Below are positions 39,501 to 48,112 of a stretch of 64,000 nucleotides of DNA, piece after piece. The stretch's first letter is position 1. Each line of letters begins with the position of its first letter. This DNA comes from Oceanisphaera psychrotolerans (lineage in GTDB: Bacteria > Pseudomonadota > Gammaproteobacteria > Enterobacterales > Aeromonadaceae), in contig NZ_MDKE01000044.1 in assembly GCF_001870485.1 (NCBI RefSeq), forward strand, positions 1 to 64,000, given 5' to 3'. Position numbers and translations under genes: made by a program. The notes under the pieces were generated by a model, which did not search any database, was not told the origin of the DNA, and was given only the letters and a program-made list of their open reading frames with translations.

Positions 39501-42500
39501 CCTCGGGTGGCCGCCTGGACGACGCTGGCGAGAACAGCTTCGGTATCTATGCCTCCGGCAACAACATCTATGTAGGGCGTGACGCAAACAAAGGCACGGC
39601 CACGGGCGATATCATCTTCGTGGCCGACTCCATGGAGTTCGTCAACAACTCTTCGTCCCGTTTGCAGGTGTCCAGTGACGGTCATCTGGTGATCCGTCCG
39701 GAAAATGCCGATACCCGCATCGAATTCGGCAATGCCGGCAGTCGCCCGGAAACGGATGTCAGCCGGACCCTGTATCTGGGTGAGGACTGGTTCAACGGCA
39801 GTGCCAACGCGGTGTTCCTCGCCGCGCCTCAGGTCACGGCCAGCACCGCCAGTCTGGCATCGCAACAGAATCTGCTGATCAACGGCAATGCGGGCGGCAA
39901 CTTCAAGCTGAATATTGGCGGCTTGCAGACTGCCGACATCGCCTACTCAGGCAACGCCGCCACCCTGGGTGCTAATATCCAGGCGGCGATCCGGAATCTG
40001 ACCGGTTATGAAGGAACGACGGTACTCAATCAGGGCAGTGGCAGTTATCTGGTGACCTTCAGGGATGGTTCCACCACCGCCGTTGCCATGAGTGAGCTGG
40101 TAACGGCCGATAGCGCGCGCACCGGTTTTGCCGATATCACCATCGGACGTACCGATCTGAGCGGCAATATCGTGGTCAATGCCCCGACCACCTTCAGGGA
40201 TGATCTGACGCTGCTGGCCGGTGTCAACAACGATGCCTATGCGGCCAAGACAGTGATCAACTCGGCGCTGACCGTGGCTCGCCAGCCGAATACCCGGGAT
40301 GCGGGCAGCCTCACCATCATCACCGACAGCGGCCTGACCAGCTCCGAGGGCATGGTCGCCAAGGGGGTTATCACCGCCGACGAACTGCGCCTCGAAGGGG
40401 GCGGAGACTTTGTGGCCACTGCGGTCAACCGCATCAACACCCTGGCCGCGGATATTGACGGTGATTTGGTGCTGACCAACGGCCAGGCGCTGGACATCGG
40501 CGAGCTCGATAGTACCCGTGTTGAAGGATATGCCTTCGATACCGACACCGGAATGGTGGCTATCCAGCCGGCGGTAACCGACACCTCGACGGGCCTGACC
40601 GCCAACGAGATTGACCTGCGTGTGCTCAGCACCACGCCGGGCGTGGTTGCCAATTTAACCCAGTCCGAGAACATTACCGCCAACATCCTGAGCGCACGGG
40701 TCGAAAACGGCACCCTGCTGCAGACCGACGACGCCGTTATTGCTGACGGCGATGCCGATGTCGACACGGCCACGGCGGTGTACCTGAGCACCGGTGAGGG
40801 CGTGGCAAAGCTGCTCAGTGACAATATTATCGGGACTTTTGCCGGCGCATTTGCGGCGGATTCCGGTCTTGCACTGAACAACGCCCGCGCACTGGAGATT
40901 GGCCGCGTGTCCCTGTCCGGCAAGACCGCGGATACCGGCAGCAACCTGGGTCTGATCAGCCAAACGGCCGTGGACCGTGACGGCATCACGGCCCCCGATG
41001 CCCAGATTGCGCTGAAAACCGCAGGCGCCCTGACCCAGGCCGCCGATGCCGCCCAGTCACGTATTACTGCCTCTGCTCTGGCCGCCGATGTCTCCGGTGG
41101 CGAGATCGGTCTGAATAATGAAACCAACCAGATCGACCTGGCGGCACTGGCGCTGAATACCGACGATTTCGATGTCACCCTGCTCAATGCCGGGGATCTG
41201 ACGATAGGCGAAGTGACCGGCATCGATACCGGCCTGATCGGAGCCGGTTCCGTTACCGGCGTGACGCCGGGTACCAACGGTAATGTACGCATTGCCACCG
41301 GCAACGGCTCGCTGACGCTGGACAAGGCGGTGACCGCAACCGGTACCGGCACCGTTGATTTGCGTGCAGGCGGAGCCGGCTCCGACCTGATCCTCGATCA
41401 ATCGGCATCTGAAACCGCGCTGGTCACCAGTGAAAACGGCGTCATTCAGATGCTGGCCGGTGACAGCATCACCACCACCAAGGCCACCGATGGCAACGCG
41501 CTGATTGGTTCTACCGGCAATACCATCTTGCTGCAGGCGGGCAATGCCATCGGCAGCGACAGCAACCGCATCGAAGTGTCCGTGCCGATCAGTATTGCGG
41601 CAGAGGGCGGTGCCGGCGGCATCTGGCTGCGGCATCTGGACAGCACCCCTCTGGAATTGGGTGAGGCAACGGCGCTGAATACGGCTGAAACCTTCGGTGG
41701 TACCGTCAATCAGACCGGCGGTGCCATGTCCGGCCTGAGTACCCTGGCCGGCAGTAACGGCAGCATCACCCTGACCAAGGTGAATGGCGACATCGTGGTG
41801 GTGGACGCCATCGCAGCTGACGGCAGCGGCGATGTGGATCTGCGCACCGGCAACGGCTCTATCCGCATCGATGGCGGCCAGGTTCAGTCCGCTAGCGGCA
41901 CCCTGCAACTGCTTTCGGCAGGCGGCATCAGCACCGATACGGCCACCGACACCACCACCGAATTGAGCACCGGCGGCGATGTGTTGCTGGTGGCCGCTAA
42001 TGGCGCCATCGGCAGTGATAGCAATCGCATCGAGATCGCGAATGCCACGGGCGTGGCGGCACAAAGCAGCGGCAGCCAGTATCTGGCCCACGGCGGAGAT
42101 ATGACCGTGGCTCAGGTGGCGGCGGTAAACACGGCCAACAAGACCGACCGGACGGCGGCCGATTTGAACGGCCTGACCGCCGGCGCTAACCAGACTGTCG
42201 ATCTGGAAGCGACGGGTGCCCTGCAACTAGACGACCGGGTACAGATTGGTGGTACCACCGGCATTATCCGGCTGCTGGCGGACAGCATCGATCAGGTGCT
42301 GGGCAGTGACAAGGCGATGAGTGCCGGCTCCCTGCGTGCAGAGGCCACCAATAATATCGCGCTCAACAATCCGGAGAATGCCATCGGCATCCTGGCGGCA
42401 GACTCGGTGAATGGCAGCATCAGTTACGTGGACCGCGATGGTCTGACCGTCGGGACGGTGGCTGGCCTCAGCGGCCTGAACGCGGCGGGCAACATCGATG

Positions 42501-45500
42501 TGCAGACCCTGGGCGGCGATCTGCTCGTGGCCCAGGCCGTGGGCTCCGACAGCGGCAACATCGACCTGCGGGCGCTGACCAGCGGTAACCTGACCACCAA
42601 CGCCGCCATCGTGGCCGGCAATAACGGCAACGTGGATTTACGCACCACCGACGGCGCCATCACCCTGAACGCCAACGTCACCGCCAGCGGTGATGGCTGG
42701 GTGGATGCGCGTGCCGGCGGTCTCTCTGATCTGACCATCGGTGCTTCGGCCCTGATCAGCTCGGCCACCGGCGATATCCAACTGCTGGCGGGCAACAATC
42801 TGGTTAGCGACAAGGCGACCAACAATACCGCTGCCATCAGCACCGACGGCTCCGTCCTGCTACAGGCAGGCGGCCGCATCGGCAGCGACGGCAACCGCAT
42901 CGAAATCGGTAGCGCCTCCAAACTGGCGGCCAACGCGGACGGCGGCAGTCTCTGGCTGCGCAAGCTGGGTGCCACAGATGCGCTGCAGCTGGGCGGGGTG
43001 GACGCATTCAACACCGGTGACAATATCGGCGGCAGCTATCAAGTCGACTATGCGGGCCTGACCACCGGTAACGGCGGTAACATCACCCTGACCACTCAGG
43101 GCGGAGCTCTGACGTTGACCGAGAACGTGGCGGCGGATGCTAACGGCTATGTGGATCTGCGCACCGGCGGCACCGGCGCCATGGCACTGAACAACGGTGC
43201 TCAGGTGACCTCCGGCAGCGGCACCCTGCAGTTGCTGGCGGGCGGTGTAATCGGCACCGACAGCGCCACCGGTACCACCACCGAATTGAGCACCAGCGGC
43301 GATGTGCTGCTGCAGAGCGGTAGCGACATCGGCAGCCTGAGCAACCGCATCGAGCTGGCCGGGGTAGACCAGCTGGCGGCCGACAGCGTCGGTAGCCAGT
43401 ATCTGGCTCACAGCGGCAAGCTGACCGTGGATCAGGTTACGGCGGTGAATGACGGCAGCAGCATCGACCATACGGCGGCCATGCTGAATGGCCTGACCGC
43501 CGGCGCTAACCAGACCATCGATCTGGAGGCGGCGGGTGCGCTGCAGCTGAACGATCGTATTCGGGCTGTCGATGGCACGGTCAGAATGGACGTGGCGAAC
43601 ACCCTGTTGCAGAACACCACCGAATCGATCAAGGCCGTCACTGCCGCGTCACTGAATATCAGGGCGGGTGGCGATATCACCCTGAACAATAACAGCAATG
43701 ATGTTGATACACTGGCGGCCGATTCCATCAGTGGCGGCATCAGTTACGTGGACCGCGACGGCCTGACTGTCGGCACCATCGATGCGGGCACGGCGGACGA
43801 GCTCAGCGGCCTGAACGCGAAGGGCAACATCGATGTGCAGACCCTGGGCGGCGATGTGCTTGTGGCCCAGAGCATAGGCACCGACACCGGCAGCATAGAC
43901 CTGCGGGCGCTGACCAGCGGTAACCTGACCACCAACGCCGCTATCGTGGCCGGCGGTAACGGTAACGTGAATCTGCGCACCACCGACGGTGCTATCACCC
44001 TGAACGCCGATGTAACGGCTGAGGGTACAGGCTGGATCGACGTGCGTGCCGGTGGTGCAACCTCCGATATCACGGTTGGCGACCTGAGCGCGGATTACGC
44101 GCAGCTCAGCTCGGCCAGCGGTGATATCCAGCTGCTGGCCGGTCGTGACCTGTTGACCACCCGGGCAACGGACGATGCCGGTCGTGCGACCGTCACCACC
44201 GATGACGGCAGCGTGCTGCTGCAGGCGGCCCGCAACATCGGCAGTGACAGCCATCGCATCGAGATCGGCGGCGCCTCCAAACTGGCGGCCAACGCGGACG
44301 GCGGCAGTCTCTGGCTGCGCAAGCTGGGTGCCACAGATGCGCTGCAGCTGGGCGGCGTGGAAGCCTTCAACATCACCGATAATACCGGTGGCAGCTTCAA
44401 CGCCAGTTATGCCGGTCTGACCACCGGTAACGGCGGTGACATCACCCTGACCACTCAGGGTGGCGACCTGACCCTGGTCGGGGACGTGGCGGCCAATGGC
44501 AGTGGTGATGTGGATCTGCGCACCGGCGGCACCGGTACCATGGCGTTGAACGACGGTGCCCGGGTGACATCGGGCACGGGTACTGTGCAGTTGCTGGCGG
44601 GTGGGGCCATCGGCACCGACAGCGCCACCGGTAATACCACCGAGCTGAGCACCACAGGCGATGTGTTGCTGCAGGCGGGCGGGGATATCGGCTCCGATAC
44701 CAACCGCATCGAGCTGACCGGTGTGACCGCACTGGCCGCCGACAGCAGCGGCAGCCAGTATCTGGCTCACGGCGACAAGCTTACCGTGGACCAAGTGGCG
44801 GCGGTGAACGACGCCAACAGCATTGACCATGCGGCAACGGATCTAAACGGTCTGACCGCCGGCGCTAACCAGAGCATCGATCTGGTGGCGGCGGGTGCGC
44901 TGCAGCTGAACGATAGAGTGCAGATCACCGGTACCACCGGCATTATCCGCCTGCTGGCGGACAGCATCGATCAGGTGCTGACCGGCGGCAAGGCGATGAG
45001 CGCCGGTTCCCTGCGCGCACAGGCCACCAACAATATCGCGCTCAACAACCCGGAGAACGCCATCGGCATCCTGGCGGCGGAATCCACCAGTGGCAACATC
45101 AGTTACGTGGACCGTGACGGTCTGACTATCGGCACCGTCGATGCTGGTACGGTGGATGGCCTCAGCGGCCTGAACGCGGCGGGCAACATCGATGTGCAGA
45201 CCCTGGGCGGCGACCTGCTCGTGGCCCAGGCCGTGAGTACCGACAGCGGCAGCATCGATCTGCGGGCGCTGAACAGCGGCAAGCTGACCACTAACGCCGC
45301 GCTCGTGGCCGGCGATAACGGCAACGTGAATCTGCGCACCACCGACGGCGCCATCACGCTGAACGGTAACGTCACCGCCAGCGGTGATGGCTGGGTGGAT
45401 GTGCGCGCCGGGGGCCTCTCTGATCTGACTATCGGCGCTTCGGCCCTGCTCAGCTCCGCTACCGGCGACATTCAGCTGCTGGCGGGTAACAACCTGGTCA

Positions 45501-47785
45501 GTGGCAAGGCGACCAACAACACCGCCGCCATCAGCACCGACGGCTCCGTCCTGCTGCAGGCGGCCGGCGGCATCGGCAGCGACAGCCACCGCATCGAGAT
45601 CGGTGGCGCCTCGGCGCTGGCGGCCAACGCGGACGGCGGCAGTCTCTGGCTGCGCAAGCTGGGTGCCACAGATGCGCTGCAGCTGGGCGGGGTGGACGCA
45701 TTCAACACCGGTGACAATATCGGCGGCAGCTATCAAGTCGACTATGCGGGCCTGACCACCGGTAACGGCGGTAACATCACCCTGACCACTCAGGGCGGAG
45801 CTCTGACGTTGACCGAGAACGTGGCGGCCGATACCACCGGCTACGTGGATCTGCGCACCGGCGGTACCGGCGCCCTGGCGTTGAACAACGGTGCTCAGGT
45901 GACCTCGGGCACGGGTACCTTACAGTTGCTGGCGGGTGGTGCCATCGGCACCGACAGCGCCACCGGCACCACCACCGAGTTGAGCACCACCGGCGATGTG
46001 CTGCTGCAGGCGGGCGGCGATATCGGCACTGAAACCAATCGGATCGAGATCGCGGATGCAACGGGTGTTGCGGCGCAAAGCAGTGGCAGCCAGTATCTGG
46101 CTCACAGCGGCAAGCTTACCGTGGACCAGGTCACGGCGGTGAACGGCGCCAACAGCACCGACCGGGCGGCGTCAAGCCTGAACGGTCTGACCGCCGGCGA
46201 TAACCAGAGCATCGATCTGGTGGCGGACGCCCTTCAACTGGACGACCGTATTCGGGTCGTCGACGGCACTGTCAGAATGGACGTGGCGAACGCCGTGTAC
46301 CAGAACACCACCGAATCGGCCAGGGCGGTCACGGCCGCGTCACTGAATATCAGGGCGGGTGACGACATCACCCTGAACAATGACAGCAATGATGTCGATA
46401 CCCTGGCAGCCGACTCCACCAGTGGCGGCATCGGTTACAGGGATCGCGACGGTCTGACCGTCGGGACGGTTGATGGTTTGAGTGGCCTGAATGCGGCGGG
46501 GGACATCGACGTGCAGGCCCTGGGCGGCGATCTGCTCGTGGCGCAGGCGGTCGGTAGCGATACCGGCAATCTGACGCTCGGCGCCGATACAGGGCTGCTG
46601 CGACTGGATGCCGATCTGGCAACCTTTGATACCGCCCAGATCCTGCTTTCGGCTGACCGGATGCTCCAGGCTGGTGGTACCGGCATCGATACCGGTACTC
46701 TGGTAGCGGGAACCACCACGGATCTGGCCATGGCGGGTGATAACCGTGCCCGGGTGGTGTCGATGAATGCCGGCGGCTCGCTCTCCCACACCGGGTTGCT
46801 GACCCTGACCGACAGGGCGAGCCTGAATGCGGGCGGCAACATGACGCTGGGCGAGATTGACGGTGCCTCGGCCGATCTCGTTGCCCAGGCCGATGGGCGC
46901 ATGACCTGGCATGGAAGCAGTGAACTGTCGACAGTCTGGGCCCGCAGCGGTAAGGAGATCTTCCTCGACAGCCCGATGACGGTGCACGGCGCGAGCGGCA
47001 ATGCCGCCGTGCTGGCCGCGGGAACCTGGTTCTACAATCGCACTGGCGCCGGCAATGACGCCATCACCGCGGCGGATAGCAACTGGCTGATCTACGAGCG
47101 TACATCAGACTTGTACACTCAGCGTATGGCCGGGCTGCAGCCGAATTATCTGAGGTTCAGCACCCTGTACAACGACATGCCGGCCGATCTGGTCACCCGC
47201 CCGGGTAACGGTTACTACACCGGTACCTCGATGCTGGTGCCGGATAATTACATGCGTATCATCAGTGGTGTGAACAATGAGTCTTCAACGGGCAGCGGCA
47301 TTCCGACGCAGAGTCCGAACGAGCCGGTGATCGCGTTATCCGCAACCGCGCAAATTTTCCCGGATGCGCTGCTGAATACCCGGCCGGATGTGGTATACGG
47401 CGCCTCGGCGATCACCCAGGCCGGAGAGAGCGGATATGCCTTGTTGACCACGGATCCAATGGTGAGGGGTAACCTGAGCATCGAGATGCCGGTCATCAAA
47501 CTGGCGACGGATGAGGAGTTCAGAATCTCTCTGGCAGAGCTGGTGGGTGACTCCGAGCTGGTCCAGGTGACACTGGAGGGAGAGCCACTTCCGGTATGGA
47601 TCGAACAGATAGGTCACGGACCCTCTACTCGCTTGTCCGGGGTCATTCCGGCTGACAGCAAGGTGTTCGTGATCATGATCGAAACAAAACACCCGTTGAC
47701 AGGTGAGTCACAGACTTTGAAACTGCTCATCGAACCTGTCAAACCCGAATCTGATGACAACACGCAAGCACTCACCCGTGCGTGA
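36557..47785 (+). CDS. TpsA filamentous-haemagglutinin-like exoprotein (3,742 aa)
   Basis: Predicted partner of the TpsB encoded just upstream. The ATG at 36557 follows GAGGAAGG with about 8 bases between; the frame is open further up from a TTG at 36539, which I reject. Residues 1-35 form an extended signal peptide (hydrophobic LLSLAVASVCLSMKLQA). The haemagglutinin-activity/TPS domain (about 40-290) includes NTFNVGSAAIVNFLQQ, ILGQINAQGGVVIANPAG and VLFGSSARIDVG; the last two hold the NP motif seen in TPS domains. A long beta-helical repeat region follows, with three to four copies of a 450-residue unit (41600-46600). The last 150 residues contain LPVWIEQIGHG...RLSGVIPADSKVFVIMI, a putative Ig-like/dystroglycan-type domain. 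No toxin domain or downstream immunity gene is visible, so adhesion or matrix building is more likely than contact-dependent inhibition. Confidence 0.9.
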   Translation: MTKHNTRVNKTPHMNPKLLSLAVASVCLSMKLQAAPAPDELPSGAVIRQGQAVITQADNVMNIQQNSSRLVTDWNTFNVGSAAIVNFLQQSSDLALNRVLSGDPSQILGQINAQGGVVIANPAGVLFGSSARIDVGSLAVLGQMPDSDEFINGSLLLEDLAAGGSVINQGQITTRTGGFVVLAGKTVENSGTITAETGQVALLAGDQARLELTADGLIGVEMDGVSADAAIANSGAIVADGGKVLIQSRHAGGALAAAINQTGIVRANTLAMNGDGSIRIDAGEGAAMIAGTVEARGDDAGETGGRILVTGGDVDIKGTVNTDGLAGGGTIHVGGGWQGAQDEIAEAGRVTVSQDADISADAITSGDGGEVVLWSAEQTRHDGRISATGAGEGRGGQVETSSRGALGVSGNVDVSAESGEGGSWLLDPTNLTVDTTGGSADTVSNTSIEASLNGGSNVTLQADQDISIEASIAKTTGAAATLTFDAGNDIVLHTGVDITSSGSGNQLNLIFGTAASDIGTISIFGQLATNGGAITFNKDTYLRHETPVSTKVTQSVGAGVASGDVLFAKNVYLADDGYTVAINTQGSDAGGVYNNLGGDIRFDGQVLSAAPVISSTDPTAQTQSPQSLTLDTTGLTGAGATAGKIIFNGDIGSVADPLRSLTFNGATDIDFDAASINLSNTSGPVITASNNFAGNPVLNLLSDDVTINITGGAVPGLTSGYTSYLQDSFDIHAALAGEQTLTINSDQSIKLSGVSIDTDAGQAFNLLFNPNVATGSGQGAVIMSNVDIDTEGGDISLGSAGNYAEGVAGDTDGSDGVRLHNTQMETAGGDLSIYGRTADSGQASDSSGAGVRITGAATQLSTGSGQLSVRGKVLNQTDSGNKDGIVIGEGVSGRATLATTSGNILLDGDASAVGDAVTGGNRYLGVLLANSALVQSDSGDILVRGQGGGGNVNSVEQNHGIRLQDNGTGILSSSGYILLQGTSGGRLDDAGENSFGIYASGNNIYVGRDANKGTATGDIIFVADSMEFVNNSSSRLQVSSDGHLVIRPENADTRIEFGNAGSRPETDVSRTLYLGEDWFNGSANAVFLAAPQVTASTASLASQQNLLINGNAGGNFKLNIGGLQTADIAYSGNAATLGANIQAAIRNLTGYEGTTVLNQGSGSYLVTFRDGSTTAVAMSELVTADSARTGFADITIGRTDLSGNIVVNAPTTFRDDLTLLAGVNNDAYAAKTVINSALTVARQPNTRDAGSLTIITDSGLTSSEGMVAKGVITADELRLEGGGDFVATAVNRINTLAADIDGDLVLTNGQALDIGELDSTRVEGYAFDTDTGMVAIQPAVTDTSTGLTANEIDLRVLSTTPGVVANLTQSENITANILSARVENGTLLQTDDAVIADGDADVDTATAVYLSTGEGVAKLLSDNIIGTFAGAFAADSGLALNNARALEIGRVSLSGKTADTGSNLGLISQTAVDRDGITAPDAQIALKTAGALTQAADAAQSRITASALAADVSGGEIGLNNETNQIDLAALALNTDDFDVTLLNAGDLTIGEVTGIDTGLIGAGSVTGVTPGTNGNVRIATGNGSLTLDKAVTATGTGTVDLRAGGAGSDLILDQSASETALVTSENGVIQMLAGDSITTTKATDGNALIGSTGNTILLQAGNAIGSDSNRIEVSVPISIAAEGGAGGIWLRHLDSTPLELGEATALNTAETFGGTVNQTGGAMSGLSTLAGSNGSITLTKVNGDIVVVDAIAADGSGDVDLRTGNGSIRIDGGQVQSASGTLQLLSAGGISTDTATDTTTELSTGGDVLLVAANGAIGSDSNRIEIANATGVAAQSSGSQYLAHGGDMTVAQVAAVNTANKTDRTAADLNGLTAGANQTVDLEATGALQLDDRVQIGGTTGIIRLLADSIDQVLGSDKAMSAGSLRAEATNNIALNNPENAIGILAADSVNGSISYVDRDGLTVGTVAGLSGLNAAGNIDVQTLGGDLLVAQAVGSDSGNIDLRALTSGNLTTNAAIVAGNNGNVDLRTTDGAITLNANVTASGDGWVDARAGGLSDLTIGASALISSATGDIQLLAGNNLVSDKATNNTAAISTDGSVLLQAGGRIGSDGNRIEIGSASKLAANADGGSLWLRKLGATDALQLGGVDAFNTGDNIGGSYQVDYAGLTTGNGGNITLTTQGGALTLTENVAADANGYVDLRTGGTGAMALNNGAQVTSGSGTLQLLAGGVIGTDSATGTTTELSTSGDVLLQSGSDIGSLSNRIELAGVDQLAADSVGSQYLAHSGKLTVDQVTAVNDGSSIDHTAAMLNGLTAGANQTIDLEAAGALQLNDRIRAVDGTVRMDVANTLLQNTTESIKAVTAASLNIRAGGDITLNNNSNDVDTLAADSISGGISYVDRDGLTVGTIDAGTADELSGLNAKGNIDVQTLGGDVLVAQSIGTDTGSIDLRALTSGNLTTNAAIVAGGNGNVNLRTTDGAITLNADVTAEGTGWIDVRAGGATSDITVGDLSADYAQLSSASGDIQLLAGRDLLTTRATDDAGRATVTTDDGSVLLQAARNIGSDSHRIEIGGASKLAANADGGSLWLRKLGATDALQLGGVEAFNITDNTGGSFNASYAGLTTGNGGDITLTTQGGDLTLVGDVAANGSGDVDLRTGGTGTMALNDGARVTSGTGTVQLLAGGAIGTDSATGNTTELSTTGDVLLQAGGDIGSDTNRIELTGVTALAADSSGSQYLAHGDKLTVDQVAAVNDANSIDHAATDLNGLTAGANQSIDLVAAGALQLNDRVQITGTTGIIRLLADSIDQVLTGGKAMSAGSLRAQATNNIALNNPENAIGILAAESTSGNISYVDRDGLTIGTVDAGTVDGLSGLNAAGNIDVQTLGGDLLVAQAVSTDSGSIDLRALNSGKLTTNAALVAGDNGNVNLRTTDGAITLNGNVTASGDGWVDVRAGGLSDLTIGASALLSSATGDIQLLAGNNLVSGKATNNTAAISTDGSVLLQAAGGIGSDSHRIEIGGASALAANADGGSLWLRKLGATDALQLGGVDAFNTGDNIGGSYQVDYAGLTTGNGGNITLTTQGGALTLTENVAADTTGYVDLRTGGTGALALNNGAQVTSGTGTLQLLAGGAIGTDSATGTTTELSTTGDVLLQAGGDIGTETNRIEIADATGVAAQSSGSQYLAHSGKLTVDQVTAVNGANSTDRAASSLNGLTAGDNQSIDLVADALQLDDRIRVVDGTVRMDVANAVYQNTTESARAVTAASLNIRAGDDITLNNDSNDVDTLAADSTSGGIGYRDRDGLTVGTVDGLSGLNAAGDIDVQALGGDLLVAQAVGSDTGNLTLGADTGLLRLDADLATFDTAQILLSADRMLQAGGTGIDTGTLVAGTTTDLAMAGDNRARVVSMNAGGSLSHTGLLTLTDRASLNAGGNMTLGEIDGASADLVAQADGRMTWHGSSELSTVWARSGKEIFLDSPMTVHGASGNAAVLAAGTWFYNRTGAGNDAITAADSNWLIYERTSDLYTQRMAGLQPNYLRFSTLYNDMPADLVTRPGNGYYTGTSMLVPDNYMRIISGVNNESSTGSGIPTQSPNEPVIALSATAQIFPDALLNTRPDVVYGASAITQAGESGYALLTTDPMVRGNLSIEMPVIKLATDEEFRISLAELVGDSELVQVTLEGEPLPVWIEQIGHGPSTRLSGVIPADSKVFVIMIETKHPLTGESQTLKLLIEPVKPESDDNTQALTRA
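41600..46600 (+). repeat. Internal 1.35-kb repeats of the TpsA gene
   Basis: The segment encoding GGSLWLRKLGATDALQLGG occurs at about 42940, 44300 and 45637, spaced 1,358 and 1,338 bases, with a divergent copy before. Copies at about 42999-43135 and 45697-45827 are almost identical in DNA. Each unit contains RDGLTVGT, NIDVQTLGGDLLVAQ, DGAITLN and GTMALNxGA motifs. The last unit decays after 46500. Such repeats allow length change by recombination and are hard to assemble from short reads. Confidence 0.85.
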
Positions 47786-47806
47786 TATACAACCAAGGAG
47801 TAGTAA

Positions 47807-48112
47807 ATGACTGAACAAGCGGACCTGAACACCATGAATGAACAGCAGGCGCGGCCGACCACGCCGAAAATCAAGTGGAATGATGACAACATGCAGTCTA
47901 CCTATGCCAATGTCTGTAATGTCATGGGGACTCGTGAAGAGATCATGGTACTGTTTGGTTCCAATCAAAGCTGGCAGGGAAACCAGGAAGAAGTGGAAGT
48001 GATGCTGTCTCAGCGCATACTGCTGACTCCCTATGCCGCCAAACGTCTGCAGATCATGCTGGATATAGGACTGAAGGAATATGAAAAACGATTCGGTGAA
48101 ATCAAGCTCTGA
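47807..48112 (+). CDS. DUF3467-family small protein (101 aa)
   Basis: The sequence IKWNDDNMQSTYANVCNVMGTREE, then VLFGSNQSW, then RILLTPYAAKRLQIMLDIGLKEYEKRFG, matches the DUF3467 family (PF11950). These are small cytoplasmic proteins of unknown function, often next to genes for large surface proteins. There is no signal peptide or membrane segment. It lies 21 bases after the TpsA stop with AAGGAG upstream, and its last 32 bases overlap the next gene, so it is co-translated with the export genes. A chaperone or regulatory role is inference. Confidence 0.85.
   Translation: MTEQADLNTMNEQQARPTTPKIKWNDDNMQSTYANVCNVMGTREEIMVLFGSNQSWQGNQEEVEVMLSQRILLTPYAAKRLQIMLDIGLKEYEKRFGEIKL

Noticed and set aside
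36557-47785. Contact-dependent inhibition toxin (CdiA-like)
   Set aside because: No VENN-type motif, no C-terminal toxin domain and no small immunity gene; the next gene is DUF3467.
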